DNA from: Nymphaea colorata
Taxonomy: Eukaryota > Streptophyta > Magnoliopsida > Nymphaeales > Nymphaeaceae
NCBI RefSeq assembly: GCF_008831285.2
Contig: NC_045150.1
Span: forward strand, 14,367,868 to 14,431,867
Direction of reading: 5' to 3'
DNA length: 64,000 nucleotides
The translations under genes were made by a program, and so were the position numbers. Below, one piece after another: positions 32,809 to 45,016 of this stretch. The stretch's first letter is position 1, and each line of letters starts with the position of its first letter. The notes under the pieces are model-generated. The model had not been told where the DNA came from and ran no database searches. It saw only the letters and a program-made list of their open reading frames with translations.

Positions 32809-35800
32809 GGTCCAGCCATGAAAAATGTCCAACACTTAGAAATGAATTGTTTATTGTAGGAACAAAAGTTATAGACTTTTGTCACCTATAAGTAAGGGTT
32901 TTATTTGGTCATAATTGTGTGTTTCTGGTTATTGCACGTTCAACTCTCTCCCTAAATTTGAAGGCAGTGTCAGGGAGACATGAAAAAAGAGCCGCTGAAC
33001 CCCCATAGATCACGGTGAACCAGATAAGGATGAGTTTTAGATAGGGATGGGATGATGATGCTCATCGAGACGATCACCTCCTGCAACCACATGCTGGTGG
33101 GACCCCAAAAATAATGTTCATGTGATATATCATTGACCCCAGTTAAGACTGAGCTGGATCGACCCAGTCAACCGGTCCGATACAACCCCGTTCATATCTC
33201 AGTTCTTATGAGCCAAACACGATCCGCTTATCTTTTTAACCTTTTTGTTTTGTTTGTTTTGCTTTTAAACTGCTTTTGTAAAACTTCATGTCATCCTCCT
33301 ACCAAAAAACTATTTATATGAAGAGTTCTTTAAGGGTGTGATTTAGTCGGATGCCTAATGTAAGAGTCAAAATCAACTTGTGCTTGACTCGAGCTCCGTT
33401 GTAAAAGCTTGACTTGAAACAAGTTGAGCTCAAGCTTAAATTTATACTCAAAGATCGAGTTCGAGTTGTAAGAACTCGATCCATTTAAAATCAGCTCCAC
33501 TAGCATTAATAGTTAGACGAATGTTTATAGTTGAATTAATTAAAAACCAGTTCAATGAGTTAAAAGAATAAGAAGTAATAAATTAATATAAACGAGTTAA
33601 GTGAGTCGAGCTCGATGTTGTATCCTCAAGTCAATGACACATTTACATTAGTTCTAAAAGTTAGAATCTTATAATCTTAGAAATGCACATTTGTATATCT
33701 TTCATTATCTTTTCTCCTAGTCTGACTACATTTGATCATTTTGAGGTTTTTTTCTGTGTGAAACTGACAAGTCTTATAATAATGCCATGTTAATTCTTTT
33801 CAAATACGAGGTTGATGTTTTATTTTATTTGACTTTAAAGGTGGTGTTGCAAGGAACAATAGAGGGCACCTTAGATTATCTTGAAAGGGCAGTGCGGATA
33901 CCTATAAGGTAGTTTGGCGGTATTTGCTACACTTTTTTACACACGAGTCCTAATTTTACATTTGGTTTCTTCAAAGTTATCAAAGACTCAAAGGTGACTT
34001 ATTATTTGAAGTGAAAATGTCGTACACATTTACATTAGTTCTCTATTTATTTATGTATTACATATAGCTATTTATCTACATATTTATATCGATCTTTTAA
34101 TGCATGTTTATTGATATTTTTATACACATGCTATCTTGCATGTGGTATGGTGGTCATCCTCCATAATGTCTCTACCATCTTTTATGAGTCACTTTTCTAA
34201 TAGTGTGTCTTGTAAGTAATAGCTAAGTCAAAGAGAATATCGAGTGTTTTAGTAAGTGCAGCTACAAAGCATTCTACATTTCAAGCATGCATTTTTACCA
34301 TAGCTTCTGCTCGTTTGTTTTGGATATTCTTTTGTTGATTAATTCCTCTGGGTCTTTGAAAATGGGTGAAGTAGATTGTGGCTAACCTATGTAATCTTAT
34401 AACTCTCTCTAACGATTTATATTCAGCCATTCAATATGGTTTCAAATCTGATATTTGGTCTCTTCTCTCTCTCGTTTTTTCCATGATGGCCAATATTTTT
34501 GTATGATAATTGTACTAATTTTTTTAGTATAAGTTTTGGATATGGTTTGCAAATTGCTTATATGAGATGGCTGCACATCGTCCAGCATTCAAAGCTTTTG
34601 TAAGACCTACTTTCTTTGATCCATTCCACATACTTTGTATGCATGAATATATTTATTTGGAAATCAGTACAATCTACTTATTTATTAAGAATTTTATGAC
34701 TTTGTACTTTTCGATATGCCACCTTATACTGAACAACTTCAAGGCCTTCCTCCTGGAACACATGGTTAAGATGATTATTCAGTCTCATTACTATGTAGCA
34801 CTGGTATGGATGTAGGAATTCCTCTTTGCTGATGGCCGTGCCCTAGTTGCTGCTCATGGAGCATCCAAGATCTTTTGGGATTATAGCCTTTATACTGTCT
34901 ATTGCCTTCTTGCTATTTTTAGTAACCTTACTTGGTCTACTTAATCCTTTCTCTTGATCTTATCTTGGTATATCTTCTATTGGCCAATTTACTCAACAAG
35001 TAGAATGTATTGGTGAAATTATAAATATAATTCTTAAGACTCATGGCACACCTGTAGCTATTGGAAACAAGTTACATGTCACAGGTGTAATCTACTTACT
35101 ATTTAAAGAGCTGCCTCTCTTTAATGTAACAATATATATTCTCATGATTTGATTTGTAAACTACTTTGCTTCTAATACATTAAGACTGCAACAGTTTCAA
35201 TTTCCGAATTTCCTCCTTTTTTTTTAGTTTCATCAGTATAAAGTCAATTTTAGTCGGAACTTGCATTTTGTCCCTTGATGGCATGAAGCTGGTTTTGACT
35301 TAGTTGATCATGAGTTAATTTCTCTTCTAGAGAACATCTGAGTCATCTCATCAGATCTGAACTAGTTATGGTCCTATCAGGCACTGCAGATGTGGACGTC
35401 AGCAAGGAGTGGAGAGTTAATCAAGATCTAGACTCGATGGGCATGATTGATTCACAGAAGCTTGTCCTTTCTAAGGTGCATGCTAGATTAGTTTCTTCCT
35501 GTTGTAGAAGCTTGTCCTATTGATTGACGCTGGTTAGTTTCTTTGTGCTGAAAACTGATCTATTCTTTGATCTTGGATCTTGTAGGCAGAAGTTGATGTG
35601 GAAATCAAGAAGCTTACTGCCACCCAATATTGTTGAAGGAAAGCCATGCTTGGATTACATCAAATACATCATTTTTCCATGGCTGAGAAGTTTGAAGTAG
35701 AACGGAAAGAATGGTGGAAACAAGTAAATTTAACGATTCTTTCTTTTATAAATGCATTCTTAATTCAAACTTGATAGGGATGTCTAATCTGAATCTGTCG

Positions 35801-36599
35801 TTGTCCATGTAAATTTCCAAATTTACATTGATTTGTCAAGTTTCTCAACACGGGGCATGTCATTGGATAAAAGCTGGGAATGACCAGTCCGTGCACTTCT
35901 AAAATGGCAGCAGGTGATCCGAGGCTAGCGAAACTTTGGCAACACTGCAAAGGGCAAGGACGAGTATTGGACTTTTGCGAGTTGGCAATAATCTTATTTG
36001 CAACGACAAAAGGCGTTGCCAATAGCTTGTTTTTATTGTTGTGGTTGTATTTGTTTCAACAGGGACCAGATCAGGTCGAAACTCCCCCTCGTCCGACCTT
36101 AAATCTATCAATTTTAATATACGTGGATTTAAGATCCATGCTACATAAATCTTTAGTTTGTTTAAGCTGAGGATCCTTTAAAGCATACCTTTCGATGCTA
36201 CATCAAACTATCAAACACAACTTAAAGTACAAAGGAGGATCGAATCAATCTCTCAAACCATCCGGACATAAGTACACCACCACAATTTTCTTTGTAACTT
36301 TCGATGCAAACTCTACTCAGAGTTAGGCTGTCGTCCCTTTTAATAGAAAAAATAAGTAATGAATCTACATCAAAGAGTAACTTTGTCAATATTACTTGAA
36401 CATCCCCTTCCTGACGATCGGGGTGCTCACGCACTATTTTCTGTCTTTATATGTTTTTTTTATCAATAATCTATTGATAATGATTTTGTTTTTTTCAACT
36501 TCAGCAGTACATTATAATAACCTTCGTACATGTTTGCAAAATAATATACTTTGTTAGTTTTTTGAAATTTATGTCTATCAATTTGATGTAATTTTATGA
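32809..36599. other. Downstream stretch: no gene, scattered exon-like fragments
   Basis: 33360-33625 is rich in GACTCGAGC, GTCGAGCTCGATG and AAGTTGAGCTC words related to the hAT family. At 35370-35490 an open stretch reading GTADVDVSKEWRVNQDLDSM, then DSQKLVLSK, ends at a donor AAG|GTGCAT. At 35585 an acceptor CTTGTAG precedes AEVDVEIKKLTATQ, and a stretch FEVERKEWWKQ ends at a donor-like GTAAAT (35726). Near 36628 an acceptor TTTGCAG precedes codons in the next block. These look like relic exons of one unidentified gene. A CACTA-like TTGGCAAC tract lies at 35930-36060. Confidence 0.4.
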
Positions 36600-36629
36600 A
36601 AATGTTTTTGACGATGATTAATTTGCAGG

Positions 36630-37330
36630 GCCAAGGAAAAGAAAATGTGGATGAAGTTAGTGCTATGACTATCAAAGCTAGAGGTAGCTAGATGACAAAA
36701 TCATGAAATGTTTGATAATTAATTGATATAATTCTATTTCTAATTCTTAAATGAAAAAAAATATGGTATCAATTAAACATTGGCATTATTTGGGTCAAAT
36801 GACTGACAAATTAATAAAGTGCTTATTTGGTAATTAATAACAGCTGGGCCCAATAGCATTCGGCCGACCTTGTATTTTGCATTAAGACAGAACAAATTAA
36901 AATTAAAATATAGAGATCTTCCCTAGTGACAGAGCATATCCTGTATAAGGTGACCCACAATTGCAGGTTCATTCAAATTCAACTGAATCATCTTGTGCGA
37001 TGGTAAGTCCCGTGGTGGAGGTACATGATGGATGGTGCCGCACAAACTTTAGTTATGTTCATGTTAATAACTTCATACATTTCAGGCAGCTACTTCTGCA
37101 GTAGAGTGGTTATTTTGTTATTTTGTATAATTAAATACTGCTTTCAAAAGATCATGCTCAAACAACTGGTCAATGCAAAAGCACTGTGATGGTTATGAAC
37201 ATATGATGTACTTGTAAGTTTTAGTTACTAGAAATTAATTGTATCGGTTCGTCTTAATTGGATGCAAGGGCCAGTTAAAGGAGAAAAATTCAGCTGACTT
37301 TTATTTGAATCCCAAGAATGACTTTTCTTA
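36630..37330 (+). repeat. Duplicated block C (P segment plus eroded MITE)
   Basis: 36630-37020 is homologous to 50075-50500: shared AAGAAAATGTGGATGAAG, ATGGTATCAATTAAACATT, GGGTCAAATGACT and TTGCAGGTTCATT. A third copy starts near 63870 and runs off the window. About 37085-37330 is a strongly diverged copy of the MITE region (GCAGCTACTTCTGCAG, GTGGTTATTTTG), then GGTTCGTCTTAATTGGATGC as in 29172-29191. Confidence 0.75.
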
Positions 37331-37369
37331 AACGACGATGACATCCTTTCAGTTTCCAGTCGACCTAAT

Positions 37370-38310
37370 CGGATCGAGAGCAATGTGCTATACTAGTGCA
37401 AGGATGGAACTTGGAAGCACTATGTATGCCAGTTGAAGGACATTTGACTCTACTCACATGGGCATGAGCATTATGGAAAGCCGGATCTAAAATTAGTGTC
37501 TTATATGGTCTTATGCATGAAAAATTATGCATATGGGTGCTAAATAACCAAAATAACATGTCTAAGTAAAAAGAAAAAGACTTTTAGAAGGACAAAAAGG
37601 GTTTATGAAAAAGTAAATATTCCAAAATATACACAGCTTTATAAAAAAAAATACTACAACCCTGCACCGACCTACACGATCCAATATCATTGGACATGCG
37701 TAGGAGTGTAAAAAGGGAGGCCCAGGCAATCGCCGAAAAGAACTCATGGGACTAGGAATAAGATTATTTAATAAAATATAGAACTCTGCATGCTAATTAT
37801 AATTTGATCAAATATCGGGCCGATAACAAACTGGTACGATTCAAATAGGTTGATCTGAACCAATTTTTATAGATAAAATAAAAAAAATTATAAAATAGAT
37901 GACAAGAAAGCACCAAATTACAAATTAAGAACAGCAAAGAAACGACAATAGAAGCAAAAAAGAGGAGTGAGAAAGGCAAAGGATGTCTTGATGGCTATGA
38001 GCTAACAACAACTAAAAGGTCGACCCCTCTTCTGAGGACAAGAGTTCAACTTCAAACATATAGAGAGAAAAAGCCCAGCCCTGATGTCAAGATTGTTCCA
38101 GCTAAGTTTTGATTCTTTTAACCTAGCAGAGGGTTCGCCACCACCAAAAATTTGTCAGTTAATAATATTTGTGGGTCTTGCATGTGAAGCCAAGTCCTTC
38201 TCAACCCAATCTGGAACCTTTCACAGTCTTAAGATTGGATAAAATTCACCCAGTGCGTGACTTTTGTTAATATTAGATATTGCTAGTGGCCATGCAATGC
38301 CTGCTAATAA
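37370..38310 (+). repeat. Duplicated block C, continuation
   Basis: Parts match 30100-30470: GAAGCACTATGTATGCCAGT with TGAAGGACATTTG, the GGTCGACC motif (38019) and AATATTAGATATTGCTAGTG. About 500 bp near 37500-38000 have no partner in block A. No gene is seen. Confidence 0.55.
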
Positions 38311-38318
38311 AAAAGACT

Positions 38319-38790
38319 TCATCCTTTTTTCTTGAGAAAGAACACCCAACTCATCCATGATTTGTCATCTTTTAACAGGAGAAAGTATCTGAAAATAAAG
38401 TTGGAAACAGCAGGGGCTGGGCCCCATACATCGGCCTGAACCAAGTTGAAGCAATATTGGCTTTTTATTTCAGATTCAAGAAATGATTGTCCAGTCATCT
38501 TTGCGTAATTGCATGTCTCACATACTGGAAAATTGTAGACGAGCTTAAGAAACACAGTTTTGAGAATTAGATCAAACAAATATCCCAACCTATAGTGCCA
38601 TAGGAGTGATTCTTCATTCTTATTGTCAGCTGGAAGTGCCTTGTTTGTGTTCAAGTTAATATAGTAGATAGAGCCCATCTCTCAAATAAGAATCACCAAG
38701 CCTCTTTCGGGGTTTCTGGTCCAGCAGAATGACCTTCTTCTTGGAGAAAATATTCAGAAATTTCTGTAACATAGGGCTGTGCTAGATTTG
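38319..38790 (-). mobile_element. Ty1/copia fragment, GAG-pre-integrase and integrase start
   Basis: The minus-strand frame gives LLDQKPRKRLGDSYLRDGLY (pre-integrase), then LLWHYRLGYLFDLILKTVF (the LWHxRLGH zinc motif with His replaced by Tyr), CETCNYAKM, and LVQADVWGPAP (first Asp of the integrase triad). The second Asp and Glu are not present, so it is truncated shortly after 38319. It lies head to head with the plus-strand copia that follows. About 40 bp at 38745-38800 recurs at 45460-45505. Confidence 0.8.
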
Positions 38791-38799
38791 TTAACAATG

Positions 38800-39115
38800 A
38801 TAAGATCTATGGAACGGATATGATCAAGATCAGTTACGAAGGACAGGGTATGGTTTCCAAAACTCAAGAGCTATCCAAAACTGACCAATCTTCTCTAAAT
38901 GAGAAAGAAATCATTTCCCCTATCTTCTTCTATAGTTTTGCCCAAATCTGTCGTGTAAATCAAGATCCTAAAATCAAGGATCTAACTTGTATAAAGTGAC
39001 TATCAATATATGTACTCTCTCTGTGTGGTTATAGAATAGAAGAGAGAGTCATTGTGTGGATGTAGGCTGATTTTAGCCGAACCTCGTTACACCTGTGTGT
39101 TCATCTTTTCTTTCA
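38800..39115 (+). mobile_element. Probable 5-prime LTR of the plus-strand copia
   Basis: The right end CTTTTCTTTCA at 39115 is followed after three bases by a primer-binding site. A TATA-like TTGTATAAAGTG lies near 38987, followed by pyrimidine-rich sequence, as in copia LTRs. The left boundary could not be fixed: no second LTR remains for comparison. The start given is where the neighbouring minus-strand homology stops. Confidence 0.45.
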
Positions 39116-39117
39116 AC

Positions 39118-39130
39118 TTGGTATCAAATC
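39118..39130 (+). promoter_or_regulatory. Primer-binding site (initiator Met-tRNA)
   Basis: TTGGTATCAAATC follows the LTR end. The TGGTATCA core pairs with the 3-prime end of plant initiator tRNA-Met, the usual primer for copia elements. The next bases differ from the usual GAGC. Confidence 0.7.
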
Positions 39131-39309
39131 TTGCAACTACTTTCACCGTGGTCTTCCATATTTTGCATCTTTCTAGAGCCACGCTTCACCTGTCTGGATG
39201 ACGATCATTGTTTGATGCCGGCACCATCATTTTCCAGCCACTCTCTTTGCTGCACCCCCTGGTGCGTCTCCTGTTCCTCTTCCTACATCCACAGTTTTTG
39301 GCATAACCA

Positions 39310-39730
39310 GGGAAACGACAGACGAGTGTGCTGCTTCCTGTCTTCACGAGGAGCATGCTGCTTCTTGTCTTCCTGTCTTCACCGAGCAGCGTGCTGCTTC
39401 TTGTTTTCACCGAGGACTGCACTGTTTCACCGAGGAGTGTGCTGCTCCTTTTAGTGTTTGAACAAGGGTGTGGCACCGAGTGTGTTGTTTCCTGCCTTCA
39501 TTGAGGCACGTGCCTTCTTTTTGGAGTGTGTTGTTTCCTGCCTTCACCGAGGCACGTGCCTCCTTTTCTGTGTAAGGAAGGCCACGCTCTTTCCAGCCTT
39601 CATCGAGGAGCACGCTGTTGACTTCTTTTTCTATCTCTCAACAAGGGAAGGTCACGCTGTTTCCAGCCGTCACCAGGGGGCACGCTGTTTCCTTTTGTGT
39701 TCACCTGTCACCAAGGAGCGTGCTATCAAG
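39310..39730 (+). repeat. GC-rich degenerate tandem repeat in the copia leader
   Basis: Units built from TTCACCGAGGAGCACGCTG and TTTCCTGCC/TTC recur about 10-12 times with period varying between 30 and 60 bp (for example at 39378, 39422, 39545, 39600, 39660, 39700). It lies between the primer-binding site and gag, in the untranslated leader. Open frames on both strands (up to 126 codons) follow from the repeat and show no known domain. Confidence 0.7.
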
Positions 39731-39876
39731 GGAGTACCACCGAGGCCTATCTGCCCTTCAGTCGCCCGATCCACCTCCTTAGTCGCCTTTTTTGTTTATC
39801 AGACACAAATCATATTGACTGTGCTCGTCGGCTGTTGATTGAACGAGGGAGAAATTTCTAGTATAATATAGCTGCA

Positions 39877-40977
39877 TTGTCCTCATCTAACGCTCCTTGC
39901 ACTTCTACTCCACCAGGTACACAATGGAATGCTTTCTTAAGTTTGGTTTCAGTCAAGCTTGATCGATCAAATTATCCTCTCTGGCATTCTCAAATTGAAA
40001 GTGTTATGAAAAGTCAAAATTTAATCAAGTATGTTAATGGAATATGTTCTGCTCCACCTGAATTTCTTGATGAAGCACACACACAAGAAAATACTGCTGA
40101 TGATTTATGGTATCATGAAGACCAAATTGCACTAAATTGGATGAAAGTCACTGTGACTCAACCAGTCATGTCACAACTGGTTCGTGTTGGCACGGCTATA
40201 GATGCTTGGTCCATCCTTGAAAAACAGTATGCCTCACAAAATAATCTTCGTATTATTCAGCTGAAAAGAGAATTACAAAACATAAAAAAGGGAGGAATGT
40301 CTATGACTGAATACCTTCAACATATTAGTTTCTTACATGATTATCTTAGCAGAGTGCAGCACTTTGTCTCAGATACAGACCTTGTTCTCTATACCTTGAA
40401 TGGACTGAATTCCGAATATGAATCTTTTATTACCACAGTTACTGCATTCAAAGATATGCCTTCATGGTCTGAATTATATGATATGTTAATTACTCAAGAG
40501 TGACGACTTGGAATGCTTTCTTCATCCCAGATGACTCAGGTTAAAGCCACTGCCACTGCCTTTATTGCTGAAGAAGGGCAAGGGCGTGGCAACTGTAATG
40601 GTGGTAGGGGTAGAGGCCGTAATGGAGGAAGAGGAAACTATGGAAAAAACAATAATACTAACAAGTCTAACCAAGGAATAACTTGTCAGTATTTTGGCAG
40701 AAGAAATAACACAGCTCGACAATGTTACGATATTCCAAAAGTGTTTATGGCCATGACACTCAACATGGGAAAATCTGATAATGCATCTAGTAGCCGAGAA
40801 AATGTCAGCAATACTCAAGACTCAGCCTGGTATCCAGACACAGGTGCCTCCCACCATGTGACAAATTCAGAACAAGATATGCAAGGTAATGTTCCTTATC
40901 ATGGTTTTAATTCTATTATAGTTGGCAATGGTAGTAAGATGCAAATTAAAAATATAGGTAATGTTGTACCTACCTAG
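39877..40977 (+). pseudogene. Copia gag and protease, interrupted by TGA
   Basis: The first 208 codons are copia Gag: YPLWHSQIESVMKSQNL, AWSILEKQYASQN and LKRELQNIKKGGMSMTEYLQ match the UBN2/retrotrans_gag pattern. A single in-frame TGA at 40501-40503 breaks it (TGA CGA; C-to-T from CGA or CAA is likely). The same frame then continues through an Arg/Gly-rich stretch, a zinc knuckle CQYFGRRNNTARQC that has lost its second Cys and its His, and the aspartic protease motif WYPDTGASHHVTN. A stop ends it at 40975-40977. The sequence is nearly intact up to there, so the element is relatively young. Confidence 0.9.
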
Positions 40978-42239
40978 CAAGACGTCATCCTTTGTTTTGA
41001 AAAATGTGTTGCATGCTTCTAAAGCACACAAGAATCTTATGTCAGTAGCAAGGTTCACCAAAGACAGCCAATGCTCTATTGAATTTTCCTCTAATGGTTT
41101 TATTGTAAGAATATGCAGACGGGCGAGATTCTTTACACAGGGCCACTTGAGAAAGGAGGACTCTATAGATGGACGAGAGAAAGGAAGGACTCTACTAGCA
41201 ATCCTTTCAGTATTGGAGATGACGATCAATAAAATACTACTAATACTTCTTTGGTTTCTCAAAATTCTTACTCAGACATTTAGTTATGGCATTTGCATCT
41301 AGGACATGCTCACTTTCAGTTGTTAAACTCGTTGAAAGTTGCTGGTTTAATTTCTGTTGATGAAAGACGTAAATTAGATTTTTGTTCTTCATGTGTGCAT
41401 GGAAAAATGCATAAAATTCATTTTCCATTCAGATGGAGGAGGAGATATTTGGGGTAACTTCAAAAATGCTTGGATTACATCAAATTCATTTCATGCAACC
41501 AAACCTCTTGAAGTGTTACGTGTTGATATTTGGGGACCAGCACCATGTGCTTCACGAGAATGGTACATGTATTGTTTCTTAGTGGTTGACCACTACTCTC
41601 ACTTCTCATGGATGTTTCCCTTGTCAAAGAAAAGTGATACGCTTCCATGTTTTAAAACCTTTTTATGCATAGTAGGGCGTCAACTTGAAACAAAAATGAA
41701 AATTTTCCATTCAGATGGAGGAGGATAGTTCATGGCAAAGAATTTAGCACATTTCTTGAAAATCAAGGTATTCATCGATAGATAACATGCCCTTACACAT
41801 CCCAGTAGAACGAGATAGTAGAAAGGAAGCATAGGCATCTGGTGGAAATGGGACTCACCATGATTAATCATGCCAATATGCCACAAAAATTTGGTTTCAT
41901 GCTTTTAAAACTGTTGTTCTTCTTATTAACAGGTTGCCTTTTGCAGACTTGCAAATGATGCCGTATGAGAAGCTCTTGCATGAAGTTCCCAAATACAGTA
42001 ATCTAAGAACCTTTGGTTGTACCGTCTATCCATCGAATGGGCCTAAACATGCTTCAAAACTAGAAGCCAAAGCTCAAACCTGCGTCTTCATTGGGTATGG
42101 CAGCTGTCATAAAGGTTGTGTTTGTTACAATCCAATCTCTAATCGTGTCATCATATCTAGACATGTTATTTTTGACGAAAGAAATTTTTTATACTCTCAT
42201 TGTGGTCCCAATTTTACTGCCTCAAACATTTCAAGTTAG
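40961..42239 (+). pseudogene. Copia integrase region, broken
   Basis: Starting in another frame: FVLKNVLHASKAHKNLMSVA, then NMQTGEILYTGPLEKGGLYR, LWHLHLGHAHFQ with FCSSCVHGK (HHCC zinc binding), LRVDIWGPAPCASREWYMY (first Asp), IFHSDGGG (second Asp), and NEIVERKHRHL (Glu). Finally there is the C-terminal block KLLHEVPKYSNLRTFGCTVY through IISRHVIFDERNFLY. At least four frame changes or stops separate these. Between the zinc finger and the first Asp there is an inserted patch (about 41430-41490) made of copied sequence. Reverse transcriptase and RNase H are absent: the element stops near 42480. Confidence 0.9.
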
Positions 42240-42480
42240 CTAAAGTCATCGTCCAGATCTGAATGTATTAAGTCTAGACCTATTGATGAGCTAAAAGAGA
42301 GTTTACCTCTTATTGAGTTGCCTAGAACCATGCCTAGTTCCTCAAGTTCCACGACAGTTCAAACTGCTTCCAATTACTTTCATGTGCACATACCATCAAT
42401 TTCAGCATACTTAAACCTTCATGGAACTAGAAACACATGTTACAGACAATTCCAGCACAAGGGTGTCACAGTGTGCTTCA
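42240..42480 (+). mobile_element. Copia linker before reverse transcriptase; element ends here
   Basis: The frame reads PIDELKESLPLIEL and a Ser/Thr/Pro-rich linker, as found between integrase and RT in copia. Homology ends near CACAAGGGTGTCACAGTGTG. What follows is AT-rich sequence without RT motifs, polypurine tract or 3-prime LTR. Confidence 0.6.
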
Positions 42481-43739
42481 TATACTATATTATGAACATA
42501 GTACCACATTATATATATTCTTTCACAAACAGCTCATGTATTACCCTAAAAATACCCATTTATTTTTCTGCACACAGGTAATTACACCTCATACATGCAT
42601 ATATATATTTATTTTTAGGCAATCAGAGATGTCTAAGACTAAGAGTGTTGTGTATCATTTCCAGAATATAACACTTCACACATCTATTCATATCTAGGCA
42701 CGTAAATACATAGATTCACGTAAATATATAGGTAGGTATGTATATGTATATATATATATATATATATGTACATATATATATATACAAGCAAAAAAAGTAC
42801 AAGGGCTACATGCTGCACTCATAGCTGAGTATTCCCATACCTTATTGCTCTATGCTGCAATCAATTCAGTCCGCCAAGAAGGCTGCGTTCCAAGGCAGTG
42901 TAGCACGATTTCCTTGTAAAACATGCATTTACATGTATCATTTCAGCCCCACCAAGTAGAATTCTCCTTGCTTTATATATATATATATACCTACCTATAT
43001 AGATTATTTATAAAAGAAACTTTATAACACTTACCAGGGTCTCTCTAACTGTACAGCCCCTGATTTTTTACTGTCAGCACCCTAGCTCCTTGGCTTTCTT
43101 GATCCTCCAAGCTGCGGATAACAGCCAGTGGACCAGTGCCTCTTTGATCTTGATCTTCACCCCGAGATGCAGGAAAACAAGGGTTAGCTTTGACTTTTTC
43201 CTAATTTCTAACTGCTGGAACCCTTCCCCCTATGGCTGCAGCAAATGGGAACCTGAGGTATGGGGTTAAATAAGGCCAATACATGGCGAGCAACACCCAC
43301 AAATGATTTTTCTCAGGAAGGCTTCTCAGCTGCCCTCAATCATCTTTAGTTTCTTTTAATATTTTTAGTTACCACTTCTACCTGGGTATATATTTGGTAA
43401 CCCATTCATTTCTTTCCATGACTGCCCCCTTTATGATATAGTGGACAGTTTCAACTATTTTTATCAGTTATTGAATCCACCAATTATAGCCTATACTCTT
43501 ATTAGAATTTTTGTGATAATAAAGAAAAAGAAAAAGAAAAACGTGGGCATTAAAGCAACAGTCCGGTTTGAGCCGGAAGTATTGGTTAGAAGGCAATCAG
43601 TTCTTAGAGATGATGTTAGCGACCATCAGTTTGTTTGATCAACTTTCAAAGGTCGCGATTTATAATGAAAAATTTGGCTTTTGGTATTGTTTTGGCTGCA
43701 AGAATGATATGTATAGAGGGATAAAATTTTGATATAGAA
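42481..43739. other. Gene-free stretch with (TA)n repeats
   Basis: (TA)n runs at 42745-42782 and 42972-42990 are flanked by ACCTACCTATATAG and TAGGTAGGTATG, which are complementary and could pair. 43050-43270 is GC-richer; its minus strand reads EDQDQRGTGPLAVIRSLEDQ, with no family recognised. It might be a relic exon. Confidence 0.4.
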
Positions 43740-44376
43740 AGCATATTTAGATGGGTGCTTTGTGATGTTAGAGGTACTTTCCTTCCAGTTTTCACTTTTC
43801 ACCTGTACAAACCACACCTTAGGCATGCAATATATTGGATCATATAGATATATAGCCCTCCACGTACGTCACTAAAATGATCTCAAATGGCCACCTAAGC
43901 AAGAAATTAAGTCTAAGGTCACCTACGTTCTTTAGAGAGAGCTTCACCGTTGACCTTCAGTGTCGAAAACTGAAGCCACATCGATTGAAGAAATCGACGA
44001 GCGACATCCCATGACAATGCTGGTGGCTAAAGTGCAGTTTCTCCTCCTCCACCAACCCCCTCTCCTCTTTCTTCTTCTTCGGCCACTTGAATCTGTGGAA
44101 CTGGTCAATGCCCGATATGAGATATGAGATCGAGCTGCAGCACACTTTTGTGGATCCACAATTATACAATATCATAGGAAAAAAGATGAAGGTTGGGTTA
44201 TTTCTGAATTTTTTAATGGCATACTCTGTCTATTTTACACTTTTAAATTTTTTCATAACCTTTTTATACCCTTTTAAAATGTTCCTTTTCTACTATAAAA
44301 AGAGATATTTTGGTCATTATGTACCCATATACACAATTTTTTTACATATAACCTGTTTTGACAACCCGTTTCTACA

Positions 44377-44433
<57 letters not shown>

Positions 44434-44880
44434 GTATATATGTATATATATAATCAATCTTCTTTGTCATCTTTTTCTTACAAGATATATCTTCTCTATA
44501 TAGAGTACCTTCTTGGACCGGACACTCTCTTTTTCGCTTTGACTGTTTTATTAATGCAAATATGTTCGTGTTGGCCCATGTCCACCCGAACTCAGCTGAA
44601 CGCTCTCCACTCATTGCTCTCATCATGAGCAAATGTGATCACCCTCTTTCTCTCTCTCTCTCTCTCTCGCTCTCTCTGATTTGGCCTGATTTGTTTTTTT
44701 ATTCTCGAACAGCTCTTAAGTGGAAAGATTAACAGAAGATGTGGACAGAAAAAGAGTCATGCATGCAATATTCTTCTGTCAGATTTTTCTTTCTTTGACA
44801 AGTAGCCTAAACCAGTGTTGTTAGAGGTCCACACCTGCATGAGGTCTCTGTGCATCACCTAGAAGAACGCCTCAAAACAT
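43740..44880 (+). repeat. Duplicated block S, copy 1
   Basis: Homologous to 52610-53790. Shared landmarks: GGCATGCAATATATTGGATC, CACCTAAGCAAGAA, CACCCGAACTCAGCTGAACG plus CTCTCCACTCA, and a CT-rich run then CTGATTTG. It carries a long (TA)n expansion (44382-44427) missing from the other copy. No gene is seen; the short minus-strand Arg-rich frames at 43944-44175 exist in only one copy. Confidence 0.8.
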
Positions 44881-44939
44881 CTGAGTGATGTATCATTGAC
44901 CTAATTATGGTGTGTGGTATGACGACCTAATTAAGGTGC

Positions 44940-44943
<4 letters not shown>

Positions 44944-45016
<73 letters not shown>

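Noticed and set aside
39095-39838. Cys/Ser-rich open frames of 119 and 126 codons as secreted Cys-rich peptides
   Set aside because: They arise from the GC-rich tandem repeat in the copia leader, with comparable open frames on the other strand.
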